NCBI GenBank assembly: GCA_904378045.1
Contig: CAJFHC010000011.1
Coordinates: 1 to 43,098, forward strand
Direction: 5' to 3'
Source: Candidatus Metalachnospira gallinarum
GTDB lineage: Bacteria > Bacillota > Clostridia > Lachnospirales > Anaerotignaceae
Length of the DNA: 43,098 nt
The translations under genes and the position numbers were made by a program. The first letter of the stretch is position 1. Each line of letters starts with the position of its first letter. This document shows positions 1-8,446 of this stretch, in pieces. Below the pieces are notes generated by a model that saw nothing but the letters and a program-made list of their open reading frames with translations, made no database searches and was not told the DNA's origin.

Positions 1-97
1 TCCTCGGCGGAAATGAATTCCGCCTGCGGATTAAACTCGGGAGGGTCTTACCCTCCCGAACCCTTCCGCTCACAATGGATTAGTTTTTTGACAGTCT
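1..97 (-). repeat. Hairpin-rich repeat end, left copy
   Basis: Positions 60-97 read on the minus strand are identical over 38 nt to 43003-43040 on the plus strand. Past the shared part (towards position 1) lies a perfect 10-bp hairpin (38-60, arms TCGGGAGGGT/ACCCTCCCGA) and a GCGGAA/TTCCGC hairpin (7-23). No gene is visible in this stretch. The sequence runs off the window, so the full element cannot be defined. Confidence 0.7.
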
Positions 98-130
98 GAG
101 CTCCGGTCATACGACCGAAGCTCAGATTTT
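95..130. terminator. Hairpin downstream of the rseC-like gene
   Basis: A long stem (96-108 with 113-125, loop ATAC, one wobble) sits just past the stop at 130. The T-run (127-130) follows it in the plus direction, so it would stop plus-strand transcription from the left. In the direction of the minus-strand gene it is a stable hairpin without a clear U-run. It abuts the 38-nt repeat. Confidence 0.55.
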
Positions 131-660
131 TATTGATTTTCTTTGTTCTCTTTTTCCCTGTTTTCTTTCTCAAATTCCTCTTTGCTCTTTTCGCCCTTAA
201 GCACAAGCTGATACTCAAGCTCTCCCTCCGTAGGCGGCTCCGCCATTCTTGCGGCTATAGGCGTATATTTGGCGTTGTTTTCCCATCTGTAGTTGTTTTT
301 CTTTATTACTATATGACAGATCAATATGCCTACAAGTCCGCATAAAAGACTCAACACCTCTCTGTTGAATCCGGGCACAAGGCTGTAAAGCCAGAAATAT
401 CCCAGCAGTACGCCGATAAGCAGTCCCGCGCAGGGGAAAGCGTACATTATCATGACCGCGTTAAAAAATCCGTCGTGCTGCATTTCCAGCTCAACCCAGT
501 CTCCGACATCGGCTCCGCACTGGTTTGAAGCCTCCATTACCATTTCCTTGCTGGAAAAAGTCATACATACACGGCATTTTGCGCAGGCCTCTGTCCTCAG
601 CATTTTTACAACGGCTTTATTATTAGGCTTGATCTGTGTTACCTGTCCTTTTTCAGCCAT
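130..660 (-). CDS. rseC: RseC/MucC-family (SoxR-reducing system) protein
   Basis: A 176-residue membrane protein of the RseC/MucC type. It has an N-terminal soluble part with a cysteine cluster (C26, C29, C32 spaced CxxCxxC, then C48), two hydrophobic segments at about residues 67-87 and 95-113, and a charged Lys/Glu-rich tail. The family is linked to sigma-E control and to reduction of SoxR in proteobacteria; in Clostridia it is often found near rnf genes and its role is unproven. The start at 660 is chosen because GAGGAGG lies 8 nt upstream. The open frame continues 23 codons further, across this ribosome site. It is the last gene of a close minus-strand series, 58 nt after the AI-2E-family gene. 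The cysteines suggest a metal- or redox-linked role, which is inference. Confidence 0.75.
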   Translation of the reverse strand: MAEKGQVTQIKPNNKAVVKMLRTEACAKCRVCMTFSSKEMVMEASNQCGADVGDWVELEMQHDGFFNAVMIMYAFPCAGLLIGVLLGYFWLYSLVPGFNREVLSLLCGLVGILICHIVIKKNNYRWENNAKYTPIAARMAEPPTEGELEYQLVLKGEKSKEEFEKENREKENKENQ

Positions 661-718
661 ATTTTCGACCTCCTCATATGTTATAAAAGGCACTATTCCT
701 ATTATATGTTCTATGCGG

Positions 719-1903
719 CTAAATTTCAAGGTCTTTAGTCAATCTATTTCTTTTTGCCTTATATATCCTCGAAAAAACAATTTTTATCAGCGCTGTGACC
801 GGAACGGCGAACACCATTCCCCATATGCCGAACACGCTTCCGAATACGGACAGCGACAATATGACAAGCACAGGATGCAGTTTTACCTTGTTCCCCACCA
901 GTTTCGGAACTATGACCGCGCTGTCAAGCTGCTGCAAAAGTATGATCGCCGCGGCGGCGTACAGAGCCTTTGCCGGCTCTCCTGAAATAAAAGCTACCCC
1001 AACGCCGAGGAAAAACGCCGCTATTGCCCCTATATACGGTATGAGGTTGGAAAATCCAGAAACAATGCCGATGATGAGAGGATAGTCTATGCCGATGATA
1101 AGAAATGAAACGCTCACCAGCGATGACATAATAAATGCGTCGGTTATCTGCCCGCTTATATATCCGGAAAAAACCCCGTCTGCCGTTTCCAGGGCGCAAA
1201 GCACCGCATCGGCACGTCCCGGCATAAATGTTTTTATGGCCTCCCGGCAGTAATATATTATTTTGTCCCTCTCACAGAGAAAATAAAACGCCGCCGTCAG
1301 TCCGATAAGAAGATCAAGGGCAAACCTTCCCGCGGTGGCAGCCGTACCGGCGAACGCCGCGCTAATCCTGTCAACGCCCTGCGAGATATATCCGGTGACA
1401 GCGTCATACAGTCCTGTTTCGCTTTCTACTATTCCGCCCTCCGCGAGCCTTATGTTTATTTCCCTGAGAGTATACATAAATCCCATCACCGATGAGCGCA
1501 CCCGTCTTTCAAGCTCCGCTATGTCCGTTCCCGCTATGCCCGACGCCACAAATAGCGCAAGAAGTATCAGCCCGCCGAAAATAATCAAATACAGCGCCGC
1601 CGTTCCTTTTGTCCGTTTCCTGAATGTTCCTTTCTTCACCATTTTTCCGCCCGTACGCCCATTTTTCGCCGCTTTATCAAAAAAGCCCTGCAGTATGTCT
1701 ACCACAGGGCTTGCGATATATGAAAATACGGCCGCTATAATGAGCGGAGAAAAAATACGGACGACGTATCCAAGAAAACGTCCGACGCATCTTATTGCCT
1801 CCGGCGCGTTTTTTAGCACCAGCGACACGGCGTAAATGGCTATCAGCGTTATTACAACGTGAAACGATATTTTAAGATAATTTCTGTCCCACGGCAGCTT
1901 CAA
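719..1903 (-). CDS. AI-2E family transporter (UPF0118 membrane protein)
   Basis: A polytopic protein of 394 residues with about seven to eight hydrophobic segments. The C-terminal half carries the typical family block around 'SNLIPYIGA' and 'LQQLDSAVIVPKLVG'. Members are called AI-2 exporters, but many act as ion/proton antiporters or have unknown substrates, so the substrate cannot be assigned. The start codon is TTG at 1903 with GGAGGG six bases upstream; no better ATG is in range. It lies 47 nt after pepD and 58 nt before the RseC-like gene on the same strand, so shared transcription is likely. Confidence 0.85.
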   Translation of the reverse strand: MKLPWDRNYLKISFHVVITLIAIYAVSLVLKNAPEAIRCVGRFLGYVVRIFSPLIIAAVFSYIASPVVDILQGFFDKAAKNGRTGGKMVKKGTFRKRTKGTAALYLIIFGGLILLALFVASGIAGTDIAELERRVRSSVMGFMYTLREINIRLAEGGIVESETGLYDAVTGYISQGVDRISAAFAGTAATAGRFALDLLIGLTAAFYFLCERDKIIYYCREAIKTFMPGRADAVLCALETADGVFSGYISGQITDAFIMSSLVSVSFLIIGIDYPLIIGIVSGFSNLIPYIGAIAAFFLGVGVAFISGEPAKALYAAAAIILLQQLDSAVIVPKLVGNKVKLHPVLVILSLSVFGSVFGIWGMVFAVPVTALIKIVFSRIYKAKRNRLTKDLEI

Positions 1904-1950
1904 TACTATCCCTCCGCTTCTTGTCCGTTTATCGCGGCTGTTTAAATATA

Positions 1951-3396
1951 TTATAATTTTTTTAGAACATTAAGCATAAAGTCCCAAGTCCTGCCCACGG
2001 AAGATATGGAAAGTTTCTCATCAGGAGTATGAACGCCACGCATATCAGGTCCGATAGATATCATATCTATCTGGGGCGCTTTAGATGAAAGCAATCCACA
2101 TTCAAGTCCAGCGTGTATTGACTCTACTACTGGTTCTTTTCCAAACATTTCTCTATATGTCTCTACACATATATCCCTAAGTGAACTGTCCGGTCTGTAT
2201 TCCCATCCGGGATATTGCGATTTAATATAGAAATTTCCGCCAATAAGTTCAGCTATCATAGCCATCTTTTCCAGTATGTCATATTTAACCGTGGCTATTG
2301 AACTTCTTACGGCACTCACAAGCTCCACGTTATCCTCAGTAGTCCTTATTATTCCAAGGTTGTTGGAAGTTTCCACAAGGCCGTTCATACTCAGGCTGAC
2401 TCTCTGGACACCGCTTGGTATAAGATTTATGGCATAAATAACGTCATTAGCTGCTTTTACTGTCATAACCCTGTCAGCGCTTTCACAAATTTCAGCGCTT
2501 ATTTCTATCATTTTCTCGCTTTCCCTATACTCTGAGTTAAATATCCTCTCAAGTTGGCTGCACATATCGGCAAATTCCTCAATATCTTCCTTTGGTAAGC
2601 ATATAACGGCCTCACATTCTCTTGTAATAGCATTGTCCATAAGTCCGCCGTTTATTCCGGCAAGCCTGAAATAAAAAGTCTTTGCCGTCTGCCTGAGTAT
2701 TCTACCCATAAGCTTTCCTGCGCTGGCTCTCTGAAGATGTATATCACTTCCAGAATGTCCTCCCAGAAGCCCGCTGATTTTAATCTTTACGGAGATGAGG
2801 CCATCTGGAGTTTTTTCCCATATCATAGGTATAACAAGATGAGCTTTAGCTCCTCCGCAACATGATACGACAAATACTCCTTCATCCTCGGAGTCAAGGT
2901 TTATGAGCCTGGTTCCTCTAAGCACGGATGCGTCAAATCCAGCAGCTCCGCCCATTCCTGCCTCTTCATCGGTTGTAAAAAGACATTCCAGAGCCGGATG
3001 ATCTGCATCTTCAGCTTCCAAAAGAGCAAGTCCCATAGCTATCGCTATGCCGTCATCGCCTCCAAGCGTTGTTCCATCCGCCGTAAGATTGTCACCATCA
3101 ATAACAAGTTTTATTCCATCATTTTCAAAATCATGCTCTACATTTCCGTTTTTTTCACAAACCATATCAAGGTGTCCCTGTATTATGACGCCCGGATGAT
3201 CCTCATATCCCTTTGTGGCCGGCTTTCTTATAACCACGTTATTGTGTTCGTCCCTGAAAGCGTAAAGCCCGAGCTTTTCAGCGACAGAAAGGCAGTAATC
3301 GCTTACTGCCTTCTCGTTGCCGCTTCCTCTCGGGATTTCGGATATTTTCTCAAAATAGTAAAAAACTCTTTCAGGACGAAGGTTCTCTGTTACCAT
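1951..3396 (-). CDS. pepD: Aminoacyl-histidine dipeptidase (M20 family)
   Basis: A cytosolic metallopeptidase of 481 residues that would cleave Xaa-His dipeptides such as carnosine. The M20 metal-binding residues are visible: 'GHLDMV' (H75, D77), 'GGDDG' (D114/D115), 'TTDEEAG' (E144/E145) and 'NLDSED' (D168). The length is normal for PepD. A GGAG-containing site lies about 8 nt upstream of the ATG at 3396. It follows the PFL gene by 25 nt and precedes the AI-2E gene by 47 nt. To the eye its third codon positions are more A/T-rich than those of its neighbours, possibly a different history, but the product is ordinary. Confidence 0.93.
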   Translation of the reverse strand: MVTENLRPERVFYYFEKISEIPRGSGNEKAVSDYCLSVAEKLGLYAFRDEHNNVVIRKPATKGYEDHPGVIIQGHLDMVCEKNGNVEHDFENDGIKLVIDGDNLTADGTTLGGDDGIAIAMGLALLEAEDADHPALECLFTTDEEAGMGGAAGFDASVLRGTRLINLDSEDEGVFVVSCCGGAKAHLVIPMIWEKTPDGLISVKIKISGLLGGHSGSDIHLQRASAGKLMGRILRQTAKTFYFRLAGINGGLMDNAITRECEAVICLPKEDIEEFADMCSQLERIFNSEYRESEKMIEISAEICESADRVMTVKAANDVIYAINLIPSGVQRVSLSMNGLVETSNNLGIIRTTEDNVELVSAVRSSIATVKYDILEKMAMIAELIGGNFYIKSQYPGWEYRPDSSLRDICVETYREMFGKEPVVESIHAGLECGLLSSKAPQIDMISIGPDMRGVHTPDEKLSISSVGRTWDFMLNVLKKL

Positions 3397-3421
3397 AAAA
3401 TCATCTCCGTCTCTGCATTTA

Positions 3422-4780
3422 TCAGTTTTTAAAGCTGTGAATAGGCGCGGGTATTCTTCCGCCCCTTGCTATAAATTTCTCGCATGAGAATTTATTTACC
3501 GGCATTATGGGCGCGTATCCCAGAAGTCCTCCAAACTCAACGGTGTCACCCGTTTCCTTTCCGATGACGGGGATGACCCTGACTGCCGTTGTCTTATTGT
3601 TTATCATTCCGATGGCCGCTTCGTCGGCTATAATTCCGGATATGGTCGACGCGGGAGTGCTTCCGGGTATAGCTATCATGTCAAGTCCTACGGAGCATAC
3701 GCATGTCATTGCCTCAAGTTTTTCAAGTGTAAGAGCTCCCTTTTCAGCCGCCTCGATCATTCCGTGGTCCTCGCTGACGGGGATGAATGCTCCGCTTAAG
3801 CCGCCGACATATGAAGACGCCATAACTCCGCCTTTTTTGACGTTATCGTTGAGTATGGCAAGCGCCGCCGTAGTTCCGGGAGCTCCGGCTTCCTCAAGTC
3901 CCATCTCCTGGAATATTTCTGCGATGGAATCTCCGATGGCCGGGGTAGGCGCCAGTGAAAGGTCTATGATACCAAAGGGCGTATCAAGCCTTCTTGAGGC
4001 CTCCTGAGCGACAAGCTGTCCTGCCCTTGTGATTTTGAAAGCCGTTCTTTTTACTGTTTCGCAAAGGGTCTCAAAATCCGCTCCCCTTGCCTGCTCCAAA
4101 GCGCGCTTTACAACTCCGGGGCCGCTGACGCCGACGTTTATCACGCAGTCTTTCTCTCCCACTCCGTGGAAAGCTCCTGCCATAAAGGGGTTATCCTCAA
4201 CGGCGTTGCAGAACACAACGAGCTTCGCGCAGCCGATGCAGTCCTTATCCTTCGTAAGCTCAGCGGTCTTAAGTATGATCTCACCCATATCCTTTACGGC
4301 GTCCATATTAAGGCCGTTTCTTGATGAGCCGATGTTTACGGATGAGCATACCATATCCGTCGCAGCAAGCGCTTCGGGTATGGATCTTAAAAGTATCTCG
4401 TCGCCGTGGGCCGAACCCTTCTGAACAAGGGCTGAAAATCCGCCGATAAAGTTTACTCCGACTTCCTTTGCCGCCCTATCGAGCGTTTCGGCAACAGAAA
4501 CATATGAATCCGTTTTGCATCCTGCCGCCGCGATGGCGATCGGCGTTACGGAAATTCTTTTATTTACAACGGGTATGCCGTACTGTCTGGCAATATCGTC
4601 TCCTGTTTTTACGAGTTTCTCAGCCTTTTTTGTTATTTTGTCATAGATCTTGCGGTTGAACTCCTTTAAGTCGCTGTCCGCGCAGTCCATAAGGCTGATG
4701 CCCATAGTGATAGTCCTGACGTCGAGATTGGATTCCTTTATCATCTTATTTGTCTCGACGATCTCCATTCTTGAAAGCAT
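3422..4780 (-). CDS. PFL family protein (DUF711/UPF0210)
   Basis: A 452-residue protein clearly of the DUF711/UPF0210 family: glycine-rich conserved stretches such as '[13 protein letters not shown]', '[14 protein letters not shown]' and '[13 protein letters not shown]'. The family is distantly related to pyruvate formate-lyase folds, but no glycyl-radical motif is evident and no activity is established. AAGGAGG lies 8 nt upstream of the ATG. It starts 18 nt after the ACT-domain gene; this pairing is common in Firmicutes and suggests that the ACT protein senses a ligand for, or modulates, this enzyme (inference). Confidence 0.9.
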   Translation of the reverse strand: MLSRMEIVETNKMIKESNLDVRTITMGISLMDCADSDLKEFNRKIYDKITKKAEKLVKTGDDIARQYGIPVVNKRISVTPIAIAAAGCKTDSYVSVAETLDRAAKEVGVNFIGGFSALVQKGSAHGDEILLRSIPEALAATDMVCSSVNIGSSRNGLNMDAVKDMGEIILKTAELTKDKDCIGCAKLVVFCNAVEDNPFMAGAFHGVGEKDCVINVGVSGPGVVKRALEQARGADFETLCETVKRTAFKITRAGQLVAQEASRRLDTPFGIIDLSLAPTPAIGDSIAEIFQEMGLEEAGAPGTTAALAILNDNVKKGGVMASSYVGGLSGAFIPVSEDHGMIEAAEKGALTLEKLEAMTCVCSVGLDMIAIPGSTPASTISGIIADEAAIGMINNKTTAVRVIPVIGKETGDTVEFGGLLGYAPIMPVNKFSCEKFIARGGRIPAPIHSFKN

Positions 4781-4798
4781 TATTCGGGCCTCCTTATA

Positions 4799-5068
4799 TT
4801 ATATTCTGTGCATGGAATTGAATATGTCCTCATGCTGGATCTTGATAACAACTCCGATTTCTCCGCCGAGCTTCTCAAGTCCGTCGGCGATCTCCGAAAA
4901 ATGCTCGTCCGACTCGTTCATCTCAACGATCATAAGCATGTTGAGATACCCCTGGATGATTGTCTGGGAAATATCCAGAATATTTATTTCACGGTCAGCG
5001 AGGTAAGAGCATACCTTCGCTATAATGCCCACTTTATCCGTACCTAATACTGTAATTATGGCTTTCAT
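4799..5068 (-). CDS. ACT domain-containing protein (UPF0237)
   Basis: A single ACT domain of 89 residues starting MKAIITVLGTDKVGI, a small-molecule (often amino acid) binding regulatory fold. The start is set at 5068: GGAGG is directly adjacent to an upstream in-frame ATG at 5074, which is too close, and correctly spaced (6 nt) for the ATG at 5068. It is first in the series leading to the PFL gene. No catalytic domain is attached, so it probably acts as a stand-alone sensor or subunit. Confidence 0.88.
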   Translation of the reverse strand: MKAIITVLGTDKVGIIAKVCSYLADREINILDISQTIIQGYLNMLMIVEMNESDEHFSEIADGLEKLGGEIGVVIKIQHEDIFNSMHRI

Positions 5069-5202
5069 ATTCATCCTCCGTTTTTAATATTATTTTATCG
5101 TTTGATTTTACCATATTAAGGCCCAAAATACCATAGTTTACTCTTTTTTTGCCCTTATTTATTATAAAGGACTGTCATTTTTGATTTTTTTAATAAAAAT
5201 AT

Positions 5203-5233
5203 ACAAAAGACGCCGGAATTTTTCATCCCGGCG
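5203..5233 (-). terminator. Intrinsic terminator of the NCS2 permease gene
   Basis: CGCCGG (5211-5216) pairs with CCGGCG (5228-5233); on the minus strand the stem is followed by a T-rich run. It lies 22 nt past the permease stop. Confidence 0.75.
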
Positions 5234-5255
5234 CCTGAAAATTACGATATCAGAT

Positions 5256-6686
5256 TTACATAATAACGAACATCAGCACGAAAAGCGCCGTCATTATGTA
5301 TGTTCCCCTCTTTACCTTTGCCCATCTTCCGCTGAAAACATTTATAAACGTATGAGTAACAAGGCCGAGGAATATTCCGTTTACAAGGCTGTATGTCAAC
5401 GGTATAAACGCCATCGTGAAAAACGCCGGGAGAGCTTCTTCCACGTCGTGGAAATTTATCTGCTTTACGACCGTCATCATAAATACTCCCGTTATTATAA
5501 GCGTTGTGGCAGTGGCCGCGGACGGTATGACCGAAGCGAAGGGAGCGATAAATATGGCAAGTATGAAAAGCAGCGACGTAATCACTCCGGAAAATCCCGT
5601 TCGTCCGCCTTCAACGGCCATGGCCGTGCTTTCGACAAATGTTGATACTGTTGTCACGCCCATTGAAGCTCCGACGACCGTTCCGATGGCGTCCGCCTCA
5701 AGAGTTTTCTTTATCTTTTCATTTGTCTCCTCGTGATGCACCCTATGGTCAAGTATATGATCCGTTGCGATAACGGTGCTCATGGTCTCAAATACGTTCA
5801 TTATGCAGAGGGTAACAACTATCGAAGCCGTAATTATAAGTCCCGCGCCGAGGCTGAAATCTCCTCCCCTTGTAAACAGGCCGGCAAAGTCCATTTTAAA
5901 CGCAGTAGGTATTATAACGCCAAAATCATAGGCAAAAAGATTTATCTCCCCATGATGGTAAAGTCCCAGCGGTATGGCCGCGAGTATGACGATTATTTTT
6001 CCGATTAATATTGCGCCGTGGATATGCTTGTAATGCATTACGGCGATAAGCACAAGTCCGGCAAGGCAGAGAAGGGTGCTCATGGTGTTATAGTCCGAAA
6101 ATCCGGCAAAGTTTACGAATTTAACAAGGTGATGGCTGTCGGCCACGACCATATGGCATTTCTGCATGCCCATAAAGGCGATAAAAAGGCCGATGCCCGC
6201 TGTAACGGCATATTTGATGTTATGAGGGATGGCCTTTCTTATCTTATGCTCAAGGCCAAACATAGTGAGTATGAAGAACACGATTCCGCTTATGAACACG
6301 GCCGCGAGAGCCTGCTCGTATGTATATCCCATTTCTCCGCAGACCGTATATGTTATGAATGTCGCGATGGCAAGGCTGGGGCCCTGCGCGAAAGGCAGAC
6401 CGGTCTTTAACGCTGTTATAAGGGTCGATATTGCGGCGGCGACACAGGCGGCAATGGTAAGGGAAACAAGCATTTCATCGGCGGTAAGGCCATTGTTCAA
6501 AACATAGCTGCCTACCATTTCCCCGGCCTCGTTGAACGCCTCCGGGAAAGCGCCCATAATGGTGTTCGGCACAAGAAACAGCAGGTACACCATTGTGAAA
6601 AAGGCCGTCAGTCCGGAGAATATCTCCGTCTGGATGCTCGAGTTGTTTTCCTTGATCTTAAAGAAGTTTTCGATTTTTGTCTTCAT
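5256..6686 (-). CDS. NCS2-family purine permease (AzgA/PbuG type)
   Basis: A polytopic transporter of 476 residues with about 12 membrane segments. The N-terminus runs TEIFSGLTAFFTMVYLLFL, and 'GLPFAQGPSLAIATF' and 'ESTAMAVEGGRTGF' are further characteristic blocks of the AzgA-like guanine/hypoxanthine/adenine permeases. It would import purine bases with protons at the cytoplasmic membrane. The start at 6686 is set by AGGAGA upstream; an in-frame ATG six codons earlier overlaps that site. It stands alone between terminators, with its own promoter and a structured leader (6711-6773). The exact base specificity cannot be read from sequence. Confidence 0.9.
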   Translation of the reverse strand: MKTKIENFFKIKENNSSIQTEIFSGLTAFFTMVYLLFLVPNTIMGAFPEAFNEAGEMVGSYVLNNGLTADEMLVSLTIAACVAAAISTLITALKTGLPFAQGPSLAIATFITYTVCGEMGYTYEQALAAVFISGIVFFILTMFGLEHKIRKAIPHNIKYAVTAGIGLFIAFMGMQKCHMVVADSHHLVKFVNFAGFSDYNTMSTLLCLAGLVLIAVMHYKHIHGAILIGKIIVILAAIPLGLYHHGEINLFAYDFGVIIPTAFKMDFAGLFTRGGDFSLGAGLIITASIVVTLCIMNVFETMSTVIATDHILDHRVHHEETNEKIKKTLEADAIGTVVGASMGVTTVSTFVESTAMAVEGGRTGFSGVITSLLFILAIFIAPFASVIPSAATATTLIITGVFMMTVVKQINFHDVEEALPAFFTMAFIPLTYSLVNGIFLGLVTHTFINVFSGRWAKVKRGTYIMTALFVLMFVIM

Positions 6687-6710
6687 TTCTCGTCTCCTTT
6701 TCATAGCGGC

Positions 6711-6773
6711 AAAAAAAACAGCGGTACTGTCAAAGATGCCGTTGTTTACGCGCCTGCCGCCAAAAAACGGCAG
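6711..6773 (-). promoter_or_regulatory. Candidate transcription attenuator in NCS2 leader
   Basis: On the minus strand, segment 1 (6766-6773, CTGCCGTT) can pair with segment 2 (6754-6759, CGGCAG) or, over 7 bp, with segment 3 (6737-6743, AACGGCA). Segment 3 can instead pair with segment 4 (6717-6722, GCTGTT, one wobble), directly followed by a T-run (6711-6716). This is the logic of anti-antiterminator, antiterminator and terminator. The known purine riboswitch core is not recognisable, so the signal sensed is unknown. Confidence 0.5.
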
Positions 6774-6808
6774 CCGGTTCCATCGATGTTCTTTTCTATG
6801 TATATAAA

Positions 6809-6838
6809 ATTATAGCATACATTATGTCTCCGGCACAA
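6809..6838 (-). promoter_or_regulatory. Sigma-A type promoter for the NCS2 permease
   Basis: Minus strand TTGTGC (6833-6838), 18-nt spacer, TATAAT (6809-6814). It would give a leader of about 115 nt. Confidence 0.6.
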
Positions 6839-6863
6839 TTCGCACTTTTATACAAAAAGCCCG

Positions 6864-6896
6864 TAAAAAAACAGCGGATACGACCGTATCCGCTGT
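6864..6896 (-). terminator. Intrinsic terminator of the rnf operon
   Basis: A perfect 12-bp stem (6871-6882 with 6885-6896, 2-nt loop), followed on the minus strand by seven T. It lies 15 nt past the rnfB stop and ends the rnf transcript. Confidence 0.9.
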
Positions 6897-6911
6897 AAAA
6901 AATGCTTATTT

Positions 6912-7805
6912 TTATTCTTCTGTCTTTGTCTCTTCAGCCTTGGGAGCCTCTGCTTCAGCTTTAGGAGCCTCTGCCTTGGGAGCTTCAGCGGGCTTGGGAG
7001 CCTCAACCTTATATCCTGTAAGAACCTTCTTAGGGCACTTGTTAGCGCACATACCGCAGTTCTTACATTTATCGTAATCAATAACGGGAATGTTGTCGAT
7101 AACGTGGATAGCGTCGAACTTACATGTCTTTTCACAGATCTTGCATCCGATACATCCGGCTGAGCATACCGACATAACAGCCTTGCCCATTTCCTTTGAA
7201 GAACACTGTACTTTTACTTTCTTCTTCTTAGGAACAAGCTCGATGATGTGCTGAGGGCAGATGTTTACACACTTGCCGCAGGATACGCACACCTCGGGAT
7301 CAACAACGGCAACGCCGTTTTCGATCTTGATAGCGTTAAACTGGCAGGCCTTTACGCAGCTTCCGAGTCCCATACATCCAAAAGCGCAGGCCTTTGATGA
7401 TTTTCCGGCAAGCTGAGCGGCCATAACGCAGTCGCTGATTCCGTCATAGTCATATTTGTTCTGAGCCTTATCGCATGTTCCGCCGCATTTTACGAAGGCA
7501 ACCATGGGCTCCTTCTCCTCTGCGACAACACCCATAACCTCACCTATTGCAGCGGCAGCCTTAGCTCCGCCGACAGCGCAGGCGTTAACAGGAGCAGTTC
7601 CCGCAACGATAGCAGCGGCAAGTCCTCCGCATCCGGGGTATCCGCATCCACCGCAGTTAGCTCCGGGAAGGCACTCAAGCACCTGTCCGATCCTGGGGTC
7701 TTCGTCAACAGCGAATATTTTGCTGGCATATCCGAGGATAGCTCCAAAAACGATACCTAATCCTCCAATGCTGGCGATAGCAAATATAATTGCCTGTACA
7801 TCCAT
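6912..7805 (-). CDS. rnfB: Rnf complex subunit RnfB (iron-sulfur protein)
   Basis: RnfB is the multi-cluster entry subunit that takes electrons from reduced ferredoxin in the membrane-bound ferredoxin:NAD+ oxidoreductase. The 297 residues show an N-terminal membrane helix (about 4-25), a four-cysteine Fe-S motif (C45, C51, C54, C59, with C76 following) and then several CxxCxxCxxxC ferredoxin motifs, for example 'CVSCGKCVNIC' and 'CKNCGMCANKC'. The last 30 or so residues are a low-complexity Pro/Lys/Ala/Glu tail beyond the conserved protein. GGAGGGG lies upstream of the ATG. It is last in the operon, 19 nt after rnfA, the usual clostridial position. Confidence 0.96.
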   Translation of the reverse strand: MDVQAIIFAIASIGGLGIVFGAILGYASKIFAVDEDPRIGQVLECLPGANCGGCGYPGCGGLAAAIVAGTAPVNACAVGGAKAAAAIGEVMGVVAEEKEPMVAFVKCGGTCDKAQNKYDYDGISDCVMAAQLAGKSSKACAFGCMGLGSCVKACQFNAIKIENGVAVVDPEVCVSCGKCVNICPQHIIELVPKKKKVKVQCSSKEMGKAVMSVCSAGCIGCKICEKTCKFDAIHVIDNIPVIDYDKCKNCGMCANKCPKKVLTGYKVEAPKPAEAPKAEAPKAEAEAPKAEETKTEE

Positions 7806-7824
7806 TTTTTGTCACCCCTCCGTA

Positions 7825-8430
7825 TTATAATCCCATCGCTTTAACGACTTCTGATACATTGATAAGTCCCTGGAAGCCCAAGAACGTGATGGACATAAGT
7901 CCAGCAGTGATAAGGGCGAAGGGGAAACCTTCAAATGCCTTGGGATGATCGTTCTGCTCAACTCTCTCACGGATACCAGCCATAAGGATGATGGAAACCG
8001 TGAAACCAACAGCGCCTCCGAAACCGTTAAGTACAGAAAGGATGAAGTTGTATCCGGCCTGCATATTTGAAACGGCAACACCGAGAACGGCGCAGTTTGT
8101 TGTGATAAGGGGAAGGTAAACACCGAGCGACTGGTAAAGCGCGGGTGAGCTCTTCTTGATGAACATCTCAACAAACTGAACGAGCGCAGCGATAACGAGA
8201 ATGAACGCGATATTGTAAAGATAGTCGATTCCGAGTTTTACTAATATAAAGTTATAGATAAAGTATGTAGCAGCCGAGGCGAGCGTCATAACGAATATAA
8301 CGGCAACACCCATTCCGGCAGCTGTCTCAACCTTTTTTGAAACTCCAAGGAAGGGGCAGATACCTAAGAACTGTGACAAAATGTAGTTATTTACGAACAC
8401 AGCTGCCAATATAAACAGTAAGTAATTCAT
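7825..8430 (-). CDS. rnfA: Rnf complex subunit RnfA
   Basis: A 201-residue integral membrane subunit of the ion-translocating core, homologous to RnfE and NqrD/E, with about six helices. The N-terminus 'NNYILSQFLGICPFLGVS' and an internal 'TTNCAVLGVA' carry the conserved half-membrane cysteines that hold the intramembrane 2Fe-2S cluster shared with RnfE. GAGGAGGGG precedes the ATG. It follows rnfE by 16 nt. Confidence 0.96.
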   Translation of the reverse strand: MNYLLFILAAVFVNNYILSQFLGICPFLGVSKKVETAAGMGVAVIFVMTLASAATYFIYNFILVKLGIDYLYNIAFILVIAALVQFVEMFIKKSSPALYQSLGVYLPLITTNCAVLGVAVSNMQAGYNFILSVLNGFGGAVGFTVSIILMAGIRERVEQNDHPKAFEGFPFALITAGLMSITFLGFQGLINVSEVVKAMGL

Positions 8431-8446
8431 TATTTCCCCTCCTCAC

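Noticed and set aside
60..97. Group IIC intron or IS end inserted after terminators
   Set aside because: The position fits, but no intron 5' GUGYG boundary, reverse transcriptase or transposase is visible in the window; kept only as a repeat.
6686..6838. Guanine/adenine riboswitch ahead of the purine permease
   Set aside because: The conserved core and loop-loop sequences of the purine riboswitch could not be found; only the competing stems were supported.
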